In this document: piece by piece, positions 22,005 to 33,863 of the stretch
Layout: the number at the start of each line of letters is the position of its first letter
How positions within the stretch are numbered: the stretch's first letter is position 1
DNA from: Irpex lacteus
Lineage: Eukaryota; Basidiomycota; Agaricomycetes; Polyporales; Irpicaceae
NCBI GenBank assembly: GCA_001986395.2
Contig: MQVO02000015.1
Span: forward strand, 806,001 to 870,000
Direction: 5' to 3'
DNA length: 64,000 nt
Notes under the pieces: model-generated
The model's database searches: none
Seen by the model: the letters and a program-made list of their open reading frames with translations, nothing else
Told to the model about the DNA's origin: nothing
Translations under genes and position numbers: made by a program

Positions 22005-22531
22005 CAACGTCTCCATGTAACCCGAACAATGCATATCCTATGCGATCCAAAACAACAACCATGAAGCTCTTCAAACTGCTGCGTTGTGGCAATTGCATCC
22101 GGCCGTAGCGTCACACGATTACGATGGACTGTCGGTGGCTGCCTCTCGGTATGTTGCGGTCATCTTCCATGGTAAGTACAAGACAGTACAGCGTTGGGTC
22201 TCGACCTCTTCAGACTTTGCGGAGTGCTGCATTGCATGCAGGGTTGGCTCGAACAGCTGTGACACGTTGCACAGCTCCGGGATTGGCGGAATTCAGACGT
22301 TCTAAACATTGATGGTCTCATCAATGTCATCTTGATATATGGGCGTTTGCCACAAGAGCCACGAGCCTTGTGGCGAACGCCCGCTGTAGGGACGTGTACA
22401 AACAGCACATAAGCAAGCTAAGTGCAACGGACGAAGCCTTCCTGCCCATCGCTCCTTACCTCCCCATACGTGCGTGGACCTTTTCCTCTTCATCAGCTTG
22501 TACTCATTTTGCATCCACCCAGCTATTCTGC
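22005..22531. other. Intergenic, promoter side of DUF6535 gene 2
   Basis: Open frames here (22084-22312) show no family features. The in-frame extension upstream of 22532 lacks DUF6535-like sequence and was not taken as coding. Confidence 0.4.
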
Positions 22532-25373
22532 ATGGGATCGACTACGGAAGACGTCGAACACAAATCCAGTTACCAGCCAGAGCCAGATCCGGAGGAAGTG
22601 TCTGTTCACAACAGGGAGACCGAAGAGAACAACGACGCACCTCCCGTTACAGCCGAAGACGCGCCCCCTCCAGAGGTCCCGGAGATATATCCTGCTCTAG
22701 CCGCTCAATATGGCAACAGTATCTATCCTACAGTTGGAACAGGCTGGGCAGCCATGGCGAGGATCGTCCGGGAGGTCGATGATCAAAAGATTCAGGATTA
22801 TAAAGAGGATATCGATACCATTCTCGTGTTTGTGAGTTTACATTCTCATCCTCTACTCTTCCAAATATACTGATGCTTCGAGACAGGCTGGTCTATTCTC
22901 CGGTGTCATGACGGCGTTCCTCGTTGAGTCCTATCAAAGTCTCACTCAAGACCCGACTCAGGTCATGATACTCCTCATGCAACAGCTCGCGTCGCAAACA
23001 CAATCGTATAGCCTGAACAATGGATTCGTCAACTCAACAGCCCAGCCCATGCAGACTATACCCGTGTTCACGCCCTCTGTGAACGCGATTCGAGTCAATG
23101 TCCTTTGGTTTGCGAGTTTGACGCTCAGTCTCGTGAGCGCATCGTTCTCCATCCTGGTCAAACAGTGGTTGCGGGAATACCTCTCGGGGGAATACACGTC
23201 GCCGCAGGCCCGTCTTCGCATTCGGCATTTCCGAAATCCCGGACTGGGTCACTGGAAAGTATTCGAAATCGCGGCCGTGCTACCTCTCCTCCTCCAACTC
23301 TCCCTCGGATTGTTTCTTATCGGACTCTGCTTCTTTACTGCCGACATTCACGAAACTATTGGACACACTACCCTTCCGCTCGTGGCTGGCTGGGGCTTCC
23401 TGTTTTGCGCTGCCGCCTTCGCACCTGCTCTATCACCACGTTGTCCATACAAGATGCCGCTTCTCAAGTCGGTGACGAAGACTATGCGAAAGCTGATCTT
23501 CCGGACGATCTTGTGGGCGAAGGACGTCTCAGATCGCACCACCGTCTCCTTCACGCACATTCCTACCAAATGGACTTACGAAATTCTGTCTTACGATGAA
23601 GAAGACGCCGTTCTCACCGACAACAACGACGTGGATGTTCTCATAGCTGTGGACTCTATTCAGTCTGACGAGCAGTTACTGAGCGTGATGTGGGATGCTT
23701 TGCAGCAGACTCAGCTGGACCCGACCGACTCTGTAACGTTCGTTCTGAAGATCATCAGCCATCGTTTGCAACGTGACGTTAGCGCGATCCCTTCAAACGT
23801 ATTCCTCGACCTGAAGCGCCTCCCCAAACAGACGGTGACATCGATCATGTCTATGGTAGCGGAGATTCTCAGGAACGAAATCATCCGTCAGTCTCCCACC
23901 AACATCACTAAAGTCATCGAGTGGACTCCATGGATGAAGGATTGCATATACATTCTCCTGTCTGAGACGAGTTGCCCAGCACCCACGGCCGTAAATCAAG
24001 TCCTCTCATTACTCCTTGCCGACAGTCTTCGATATATTACGCTATTCGATATCATCCACTCGCGCGTCCCGGACTCCAACACCTTCCCACACGTTCTGGA
24101 GAGGCTGAGGGGAGCGCTCATACTCATCAAGGGCGAGGACATGCTTGAAGCTGTGACCATGCTCATGCGGCAATATTTCTGCATGGAAGAGGCCACTCCT
24201 CATGAGAGGCTTCTGGACATCGTCCGTGATCACCCGGAGATACCCGCCCACCATCTGCAACACCTGGTCGACCTGCTCATCTTCTGCTTGACGAATGAGA
24301 TGAAGCCGGAAATGTATTGGTTCCAGTATCTGTGCGACGAACTTGAACTCATTATCGAGTTATCCTCGAAGGCTTCCTGGCGCGACACTATCGTTAAACT
24401 CGTCCAAACTATCCTCATCCAGTCAAGAAACACCGCTATCTACTGTCGATGGGCGTTAGGTATGAATGAAGCCAACAGGACATTGCGAGAAGACGCACAG
24501 AATCTGTTTATCGATGCTATCATGGTGTCTAATCCTGCCGGTGGGTTAAAGTCTAATTAACGATCAGATTTCGTTTTCATTTTGACATGTCTTGCAGAAC
24601 GTCGTACGATTATGTTGAATTTCAGGAATTCGGTCGATTGGCAATGGCGGGAACATCCCGAGGAAATGGACAACCAGTGGGATCGTGGACTTCGTATGGA
24701 CCCTCTGGAAGTATGCGAACTCACGCTTCGTTTGATAAAGACCTTGAGAGAGCGGGACTCGCCCCTCCCCGAGGACTATCATTTCAGCCAGCTATGGTGG
24801 ACACTAGATGGAGCGCTGCAAACAGTCGTCAGCAGGCATATACCGTCCCATCCGGATACGGCCAGACGATGCTTAGAGCTTATCAACGAGCTGGATGTTT
24901 CTTGCCCGCCGGATGGCCAGGACGAAGAAGCGTTCGCCGAGTGGGCAGATAATTTCCCTCTAAACGATACTATCTTCCCGGATTACTGGATCGAACGAGT
25001 TGCCCACTTCTTGCCTCGTGAGGAAACAACCTTCAATCATCGTATTCGTCGTATAAGACTTACCGACAAACACGGCGACAATGCTCACAATGACTCTTCC
25101 GCCGGATCGCACAAGAGCTCGCGGCGTTCATCACACTCAAAGCGACGCCCGCGTAGCAGAAGTCCCTCTTCTCAGTCCGGCGACGATAAACCAAACGTCG
25201 ATAACGACAACGACTCTGTTAAAGACAGCTTGGAGATCGCCGTGAACGGTGTCTCTGACAATGACCACAATGACGTCCTCCCACCTTCTCCCACCAACAC
25301 CGCCAACCCTGACCACCAGTCGATATGTTCACCCTCGACGACACCGCCGCCTGAGTCTCCCTCCCCTACGTAA
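22532..25373 (+). CDS. DUF6535 domain membrane protein 2 (three exons)
   Basis: Exons are 22532-22831, 22887-24540 and 24598-25373. Introns (55 and 57 nt) fall at the same codons as in DUF6535 gene 1. The start MGSTTEDVEHKSSYQPEP was chosen because gene 1 begins MGS and the acidic, proline-rich leader is common in the family. GWAAMARIVREVDDQKIQDY, AGLFSGVMTAFLVESY, FASLTLSLVSASFSILVKQW and LLLQLSLGLFLIGLCFFT mark the membrane domain. The helical region contains DEEDAVLTDNNDVDVLIAVD, nearly the same as in gene 1. The C-terminus has a Ser/Arg-rich patch (KSSRRSSHSKRRPRSRSPS). Clearly a paralogue of gene 1; function unknown. Confidence 0.85.
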
Positions 25374-25979
25374 CGTCTACTAACGGAACGCTCGAATACT
25401 GACCGGCAATGACGATTCATCCGTCATTTACGTACAAAGCTTCGACACGCACATGACTATTACGCCCCACGTCGCATTCAATACTTGTATTTCACTCTGG
25501 ATATCTGGAAATCTATTGGATCTCTCCCAACCACATTACCGAACTTCAAGACCGTTAATGTACGCTTATGTCGGACTTAGCATAATACTATGACGCCATG
25601 TCAGTGTCGCTCGCAGATTATACTGTACAGCCAATGTACAGCCAACATCAGAGTCATCTTGAACTTCGTTCTACTAGTGTGCCGCGTCTGTCACTTCGGC
25701 GTCCAGATGGAAATCAACTTCTATCTCTGTAACTCCGCCCAGCCTCGAGGTAGTAGTGGGCGGTGCTTTTCGTCTGATTATACCCACTCTTAGCCAACCA
25801 AGTACATCTCTGACAGCCGCTTGGGAAAGTAATCTTTGAAATTCGAACATTCGTCGAGTCACGCGAGCCTGAGGGTCTTCCATCGCACTAAGTACTTATA
25901 AGTGGATACACTGCGAACGATAACCCATCGGGTCCAGTCTCATTGCCCCATTTGACCTCATCCTAAAGTGACCGTGACA
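25374..25979. other. Intergenic between DUF6535 genes 2 and 3
   Basis: No gene supported. A small direct repeat (TACAGCCAA, twice) occurs at about 25624-25643. Confidence 0.4.
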
Positions 25980-28820
25980 ATGCCTGTCGACGTCGAGCCT
26001 CCTCCCCTACCACCCCCTCCACCCCCAATCCCGGTAAGTTCTCGCCACAACGCCGTGACGGTAATCTTGACAAGGCTCTATATTAGGGAAGCATCCCTTG
26101 GCGAATTCGCCCCCATGTCGGGGATGAATCGAGTTGGGCAAGTCTCGTGCGTATTGTCAGAGAGGAGGACGAAACCCAGATCGAGCGTTGTCAAGAGAAA
26201 CTAAATACTTACATAACCTTCGTGCGTATCTTTTGTATATCTGTGACCACCGTGCAGATTGAGCTCACAACTCTGGCCATAGTCTGGTCTATTCTCGATC
26301 GTCACCTCTGTGTTACTTGTGGACTCGTTCAGGACGTTGCAACCAAACTATGCTGCTATGACGGTAGAACTACTCAGCCAGATGGCTGCCCAAAGCCAAT
26401 CCGATCGTTCTCGCATCGCTCCTGTCCTAACTTCTCATCTCCCATCGCACTCGGCCTCGTATGTGAATACCTTGTGGACCGCGAGCCTCGGCATCAGCAT
26501 CCTCGGCGTATCACTTGGTTTCCTTTTGAAGCAATGGCTTTATGAACTCGTCCGGCCGAACAGCTCATCCCCGCAGGCTGAACTTCGAACTAGGCATACA
26601 CGGCGGGCGGACTGGGGTGTCGTTGAACTAGTCACCATCCTGCCATTCGGCGCCCAGATCTCTATGGCTCTCTTCTTCGCTGGACTCTGTATCCTTACGT
26701 TCGATGTCAATCGGGCAGCCAGTTACACCGCGATTTCAATTGCAGCTAGCTGGGCCACCTTATTTGCATTGGTCGTCGTATCCCCTATCCTGCATCCTCA
26801 ATGCCCATACAAACTTCCTTTCACAGAGCCCATTGCTTCTCACATTCGCACCTCTCTCTACCGATCTCTCTCCACCGCGAGTGGCTCATTTCTGCCTGCC
26901 AAAACCGCTGGTGCCTTAGAGGCGGGCTATAGCTACAGCAGCTCTACCGGTGTCTCTGGATGCGAAGAAGCCGACATTGACGTATTTGTTGCCATATATT
27001 CCAAGCGGCGAGAGGCTCACATATTAAACATCATGTGGGATGCTCTCAAAGAGAATGGTGCTACTCCGGAAAACCTTCTCTCCTTCGTGCAGAAAGTCAT
27101 ATACTCCGCACATCCACCATCTACACACGACGTGCGAGGCTACGAGAAGCTTGCCACACCTGTCGCGGCCAAGAATCTGCGTTCCGTTCCCAACTCCGCC
27201 TACTGTACAATCCTCGATAACGTCGCCGATCTCCTTCAGGACGAGTTCCTGCGCCAGACTGGAGCAAACGATAGTAAGGCGATCGAATGGTCTTCGTGGA
27301 TGAAAGAAGCTTTGTGCATCGTCTTTTCGGACTCTCCCTATGCTCTCTCTGCTCGCGCGAACGCAATGTTGGAGAAACTCATGAATGAGGATCGCGCGGA
27401 GGCATCTTTTGATATAATTGTCTCCTCTCTGGTCAACGGGTCGACGTCTGCAGAGGTTACCGCAGATCATTTCTCCTTCATTTTTGACAGAATACAAGGA
27501 GTTATGAAGATGATTCCGACGCAAAACTGCGCCCCTTGCCTTTCCGCCCTTCTACGTCGCTGCTTTGGTCCACAGCAGCTGTTGAAGAATTACTTTAGTC
27601 AGGACCTGCTGGCCGTGCTTGAAGGGTATAGCTCGAAGATTCCGTCCATCTGCCTTCAATTGGTGGCATCTCTTGTCATGAAGCGTCTCACTGACGACTT
27701 ATACTCCTCGATGTACTGGTATCATCACATCGTCGACCTTTTCGAAAGTCTTCTATTCATCGACGACGTCCTCTCATCCGAAGAGCCGAACAGGGATATC
27801 AATAATTTGCACGATCGGATGGTAAAGATGACGGGCTTGCTGCTCGCTCAGGGAAGGAACACCTCCATCTTCATGTGCTATGCCTCTGGCTTGACCAACG
27901 ATCAAAGCGAAGTCCTCGTCAAGTCTGCTGGTCGTCTGTACATCGACGCTTTTGTTACTTCAACTGCTGTCGTCCGCCGTAACATCCTCTCGAACATTGG
28001 CGCCTCTCTCCAATGGCAGCAGTTCACACATCCTGAGCACACGGACAACAATTGGGACAGATTCGTTCGACTGCACGTGACGAAGACGTATCTCCTTGTC
28101 CTAGAGGGTGTGCAGGAGCTCCAGAAACGAGGCTTGCTCCCGGAGAAGGACAGTGAGTCTGAGAAGGTGTTCAAGGAGGCTCTCGATGATTTGACTACCA
28201 CTGTGGCGGACAGCGTCGACCATGCTGTTGAAATGCATCTCGAGTCTAAGCGGGTTGAACAAGCGGGCGATGAGGCTGTGACTACTGAATCTGATACAGT
28301 TGTCCAGAATGCGACGCAGGAAAGTAGCGGCGATGATATGGAGACCTCGAGCAAGGCGGGCGACGAATCCAAATCTGAGAAGGAGCCAGAGTCGCCAGAG
28401 TCAAAGGCTGGTTTGAACGCGACTAATGGGGCGGATCAGGTTCAAGTTGACAATGCGGACTGTACTAGCAATGTCGATGACGAGCCTCTTCCACCGCCGA
28501 AAACGAGTTTCGAGAAGGACGTTGACGTGGCCAAGCGGTGCCTTCTCCAAATCACCGCGATCGACCGCGGCACCACACTTCCAAGCGTACAGAGCGATGA
28601 TTCCTCGGAAGGCCATGATACGCTTTCCTCGTTCTTCGGCGATAGTATCATCAAAGCCTTGCTGAAAGTCGTACCTCCAGAGGACCTCGGCTCTGAGATG
28701 AGCGCGAGAATCAAGGAGGTCGAACAGGCGCGGGCCAGGAAGGGTGTTGAAGACGGTACTGCTCTGGAGAAAGATGAGGTTGCCAGGGAGAATGTGTCGT
28801 TGAAGAGGGCGCAGATGTAG
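25980..28820 (+). CDS. DUF6535 domain membrane protein 3, divergent (three exons)
   Basis: Exons are 25980-26033 (MPVDVEPPPLPPPPPPIP), 26087-26221 and 26283-28820. The hallmark appears as SWASLVRIVREEDETQIERC, then SGLFSIVTSVLLVDSFRTLQ, TASLGISILGVSLGFLLKQW and QISMALFFAGLCILTFDVN. It is the most diverged of the three paralogues. It has an extra 5' intron and lacks the 3' intron that splits genes 1 and 2, since its sequence runs uninterrupted through that point (VTSTAVVRRNILSNIGASLQ). The C-terminal 230 residues are Glu/Asp/Ser/Lys-rich and partly repetitive in composition. It faces the sugar transporter gene tail to tail. Function unknown. Confidence 0.82.
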
Positions 28821-29279
28821 TAAAGCCCATGGGCAGTCAGAAAGAGTAAACTGCCGCAATTGCGCAAAGAGTTCGGTGATATGTCTTTCTAACCTGTAAC
28901 ACAAAGTCTCCTTGAAGTCTTGCATCGCTTCCTCTGAATTGTACCAGTACGCTGTATAGTAGACTCAAACAGATGAGCTTGTTGTCACAAATACGATTTA
29001 CCTCACTATTGTGAATAACGAAACCTGCTATAATGATGCTCGATCAGGACAATGGCGTGTTCCGACAGACGTAAGCTGTGCTGTTGGTACAATTTCGCAA
29101 ACTTCGTGGAGGATCGCGTCATGATAATGTACACAATTGAAAAGACGGAGCAGTTGAAATGAATTGTACATGGATGAATCTACAGACCTAGCTAACGTCC
29201 AGTCAAGCAGTCATCACTGGGAGCAGACAATTATAAACGCACTTCTTCAGCTGGTAAGAGGGGCGATTGGTTATCGCTT
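28821..29279. other. Convergent intergenic region
   Basis: Between DUF6535 gene 3 (+) and the sugar transporter (-). No gene supported. Confidence 0.4.
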
Positions 29280-32198
29280 TCAGTTTGCTCTAACTTCTTC
29301 GATGATGTTCTCGGAACCCTTTTCCTTTTCGGATTGGCCATCGTTCGCTGCATTAATGGCAATCTCTCGTGTCACGTCTTCAGATAATTGAGCGGCTGCC
29401 TCTGGGCCGTCGAACAGCCTGAAAGGAGGTTAGTAATGTAGTCTGAATACATTGGGTATACGACATACGCAGAAGTCTCTTCCAATGTTAGCTGTCAGAG
29501 TTTAATCAGTTTGCGAACACTTGTGTACGACTTCGATGGATAACTTACACCCTTGGTTTCAACAAGATAGCGGAAGATAAAGACGACTTCGAAGGCTAGC
29601 CAGCAAATATACACGAGCTGAATAACAAGACGGTGAGATATATTGAGCCTTAGAGGATTAAATTTCATGACTCACGTAGTACTTCCAGCCCAAGCTAATA
29701 TCAAGCAGACGTTAGATCTGAACCTATTTTACCAGGAGAGTTCTGGATTCACTTACGCAGCGAGTGCGATCGGATTGACATATCTGCGCGTAGTGAGTTG
29801 TGTGTTAATTTTGGAAAAGATGGTGAGATGTCACTCACTGGTTGAAAATGAGGGAAAGTGTGACTGTGAAGCTGTAGACAGTGAACCCCTTCGCACGGAT
29901 AGAGAAAGGTAGAATTTCGATGTTATAACTGATAGTATGTTATCAGTTGAGGCATCAATATCTGAGAAAAGCCACGCACATGACAATCAGGGGGGTAAAC
30001 GCGATCTTGGAGGGAAGTTAGACCACATTGCCATCATAAAGGTATATGGCTGACGTACATCATCTGTAAAGCGGGAATAGTCAGAGGTACGACTACATTT
30101 GACAAGGTATCTTGTACTCACAAAACGCATAGTAAAGGACTAGTATAAAATCGTAATCAGTAAATAAAGGGTAGCTCACACAACGCAAGATCACTTACAG
30201 ATCATAGCAATGAACGTATGTGCAGCCGCGAGGTTACCATGTTCAGAGTACAATGCGAAGCATACGGTCTGAAGCGTCCAGAAGATAAACATCCCTGCAA
30301 AGACATTGGTCAACACCGTATGCTTTGACTTTGCGTGTGCAGCACTCACCTACTGTGGACAGGACGAACAGAGGCCGACGTCCAACACGGTCGCAGAGAA
30401 GACCGCCTGTGAGTGCCATGATGAGGTTGAAGATGTTCAAAAGACCGTTCTATCCCGCAGGTCAGGTACGTTCGGTTAAAGCATGTCATACAACTCACGA
30501 TGAGAAGTTGAGTAGTAGGATCGGTCACTATGGAGGTATTAGTGACTTAGCTTGTCTCGAATTGCAATGAGCATACCTCCAATGGCAGTGAGAGTCTTGT
30601 TCATGTCTGAAGCGTAACGTCAGCAGATAGCAGCGTACCGCGAGCGGAAGAGCTTACAATATGATCTGTAGAAGATGATCAATACGACGTAAGGCAGCCG
30701 TAGTAGATAGGTGAAAGTACTTACATCAAGTTATTACCGGACCACTGAGAGAAGAAAGCAATGGCGATCATGATCCTCAATCTGCGCCGGTTACCCGGAG
30801 TCTTGACTAACGTCAACCATCCAACGTTCTCGGCCTCCCTGTCACGGGCGATAGCTGTGCGGATTTCTTCGAACTCGTACTCGACCAGTGGGTGGTTGCT
30901 GAGGAGGTAATTTAGCTGTCTGGTCTGCGCTATATTGTCAGAGAGTAATACCTGTCGCCATTGCCGTGATAGTACGCCAGAATCTTACGAGCTTCTTCCT
31001 CCCTATGCAATAAATAAGAGCGGTTCGTGCCGTGATGTGTAAATGTGGGACCTTACCTGCCCTTTGAGAATAACCAACGAGGTGACTCTGGGACCATCCA
31101 GATGAGGCATACTTGGAGGACAGAGGGAAGGGCCTGTAACGCCGACGGTATCCGCCATGACCAGCTATCTGGGATATGGAATGTTCCGAAGGTCTGCAAG
31201 AGCGTCGCATCAGCTTTCACTTGAGTAATATCGAGATATCCCTGTAGACATACCGTCCAAGCAGCACTGGAATGTGCATGTCATAAGAAAGTCAGTTAGC
31301 GTGACTACGTTAGGAGAATTCAGGCTTACACAATGCTTCCGAGGAACCTGAATTTGGATGAGCACTTGATAGACATCCATTGTCACGAAAAACGTACCAA
31401 AGCGTATTATACAGTGATGTCACCGGCCCACGCTGCGCCGGGTATGCGAGTTCAGTGACGAGTACAGGGGCAGCAGAAGCGGCAAAGGTGAGTCCAAAGC
31501 CAATGAGGAAACTACAGCGTATCATATTAGATGGCGTTCTGCATTAGCAGAGCAGCGAACGTACCGTGCGCCAATAAACATGCCAACGGAGTTGGAGGCC
31601 GTCTGAAGGATGGTTGCACCACACATGATACATGCACCGAGGGCAACGGCCGTTCGTCTGCCTAGTCCGTCTGATACGTACGGAGAGAAGGGGTAGGCTG
31701 CGAGGCAACCAATGTTCTGAATAGCGTTAAGAAGACCCAACTGAAGCACCGCACAGGTCAGATGTCAGGCTCAAGGCAGTATAGATACAAAAGTCGCACC
31801 ATGCCGTCCGTTGGATAGTTGAATGCCGATTTCCACTGGGTCAAAGATTGGAGACCGTCTATAATATTACTGAGTATAGGGGATGGTTATCGTTGAATAG
31901 AATATACTTACTCATCATACTTCCTATAAGTTAGCTATGGTTAGTATATCCGTGCCTCTGCAACGCTGAACTTAGACTGTACCATCATAGCCATTTGTCA
32001 TAGACGTGATGAGACTACACAGAGAACATCATGAGCGAGACAATATAAAAGTAAAAGAAATGTGCATACGCACAGAAGGAAGATCCATCCATTCAGAGCC
32101 AATATCCGCCTGTTCTTCCACCATGGTTTCGAGGTGTCGATCAAGTGTACGAAGCCTTGCACACCACCTTCGGAAGCAACTGCAGCTGGACCACCCAT
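29280..32198 (-). CDS. MFS sugar transporter, about 24 introns, several microexons
   Basis: Reading the minus strand exon by exon gives a complete 12-TM sugar porter. It starts MGGPAAVASEGGVQGF..., has IDTSKPWWKNRRILALNGW, then LLITSMTNGYDGSMMNGLQS, DGLGRRTAVALGA, ARFLIGFGLTFAASAAPVLV, SWRIPSALQALPSVLQ, PESPRWLFSKGR, SGNNLISYYMNKTLTAIG, DRVGRRPLFVLSTVG, PFSIRAKGFTVYS, FNQYVNPIALAALGWKYY, LVETKG and LFDGPEAAAQL, and stops at 29282-29280. These are the sugar-porter signatures (D-x-x-GRR twice, PESPRW, E-T-KG). The pattern is that of fungal lactose-permease/hexose-type carriers. Microexons include 12 nt at 31912-31923, 8 nt at 30658-30665 and 5 nt at 30059-30063; each restores frame and a conserved motif. 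The substrate cannot be told from sequence. Confidence 0.85.
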
Positions 32199-32267
32199 AT
32201 CGGTGGGATTACTTGGGATGTTACGAGCAAGGGGAGACGGGAGTAATGCCTACGGCTGGCGAAGGTA

Positions 32268-32433
32268 TAAGGGGTTCACTCTTAGAAGAGCCGTCCTATA
32301 AGAGGGTTCCGGAATGTCCGTAAGCAATAAGAATCTCGTGCGGCTTAACATCGCGAGAAGTCTCTTGGGTGGGTACGCCTAGCCAGGGTGCGTGGTATTG
32401 CGAATCGATAACGACGTGGGCCGCGTTGTTCAT
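32268..32433 (-). other. Possible upstream exon of the sugar transporter
   Basis: On the same strand, an ATG at 32433 opens protein-like sequence (MNNAAHVVIDSQYHAPWLGV, then ETSRDVKPHEILIAYGHSG) ending at a stop near 32268. The charged, non-membrane composition would suit the cytosolic N-terminus of an MFS sugar porter. It is out of frame with the MGGPAAV start, so an intron would be needed. No donor stood out clearly. Confidence 0.3.
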
Positions 32434-33678
32434 GTCTTCGTAGGAAGCTCGAGTCAATACCATGCTCGGTTGGTTGAGGAAAAGCGAGTGACGTATGAAA
32501 ACGGCAATACCAACGGTTAATTGTGGATCTCAGGAGGATAGAAGTCGACACGGATGAACCTCGAAAGTGCGATGTCTTCAGGTAGTAAGTCGACGTAAGA
32601 TCCCCTTTTCCTCTGGATTGGGAAAGCGAATCAAGTCCATGCAAGGCAGCGTTCGGACTTTGAGAATCCTACGCTGCGCGACCAAATAGGGAAGAGTCCT
32701 GCGAAAATCTGTTACAGTTGTTTCCGAGCTTGATCCCGAGAAGCAAACGTCCAATAGATTCTGAACCCGAACTTCGAAAACACACACGCACATACGTACC
32801 GATCCCACCGCATGTACACGCCATTCCGTTCCGGAGGGCGGATGCTTTCGCTGAAGCTGTCAATGGAGACCCTTCGTTGTAGCATAAGAAAGACGATTAC
32901 TGTACATGCGGTCCGTTCCGTACTTCGCATACAAAGTACCTGGAGTTGATAAGAGTAAGTGCAATCAAGCCCGTCGCCAGTGTGAAAACTCACTTCCGGA
33001 ACAACAGGCATACTTGTAGACCGCGTCACCAGAGAGTCTGCAGCTTCACAAAGGACAAAAATTTAAATCTCAGCTGACCGGCCGAAGGATCTTGAATTTG
33101 ATACACAGTTGGCCATGATTGTGTGAGACAACCATATACAATCGAACTTAGGATAGCCCGAGGGTATGTTGACAACGGAGTGATGGGTGTGCTGCATGAG
33201 ACCGTTTGAGAAAACGACAGGGTAATACACAGCCCTCGCCGATACAAAGCATCATATACCCGCCTTCAATCAAGGAAGGGGTGAATGAAGACAGGCTCCT
33301 TGCGATTGGTAAGTGGTGGTGGTGACCTGAAAGTAGCGCTACCCGTGACGGATACTGATGCGCTTGTCACAACCACGAGCACGTGACGAGCGTGACAGCG
33401 TAAGTACTTTCCACAACACACGGCTCGGAAGGGCCTTGAACAATAAGTACTCAGGGTGGAGGCTAGATACTGCTGTGCGAGCAGCCACGGGTTCTGGCAA
33501 ACCCGACGGCTCCTGCATGACATCGTGGCTCAAACTTCCTCATTGGGCGATTTGACGCTCACGCACGGCTGCACCCTAATACTTACCCTCGCTCCTGTCA
33601 TTTTCTGCATCTCGTTAGTATCTTCGATCGTAGTTGCACGCCAGTTACAGTATAAAAAGAGACTTCGACCTAGACATG
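32434..33678. other. Unresolved region
   Basis: Several minus-strand pieces look partly coding (for example SYVDLLPEDIALSRFIRVDF at about 32540-32600), but no set of introns joins them into a recognisable protein. They may be 5'-UTR or upstream exons of the transporter, or a decayed gene. Nothing is supported on the plus strand. Confidence 0.3.
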
Positions 33679-33738
33679 CTACCAAGCCCAAATATCTCCG
33701 TCGGTATCCAAATCCAAATCCTCGAAAGTGACCTCATA
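33679..33738 (-). pseudogene. C-terminal relic of a large F-box gene
   Basis: These 20 codons read YEVTFEDLDLDTDGDIWAW plus stop. The intact neighbouring F-box gene ends YEVTFDDLNTEGDIWDW plus stop, starting its C-terminus about 185 nt further on. Match of both sequence and stop position indicates the tail of a duplicated copy whose body has been lost or replaced. Confidence 0.6.
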
Positions 33739-33863
33739 AGTAATCATCCATGCCGTCTGTCGAGTCGTACCCCATTACCCTCCCTATCTCCATCAGTAAG
33801 CATTCTTGAAGTTAGATTGACTCCCAGGCTCGGCTACTATGACCCTAGGGAATCGCAACAATA

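Noticed and set aside
27024..27524. 166-codon minus-strand frame
   Set aside because: Antisense to the conserved part of DUF6535 gene 3.
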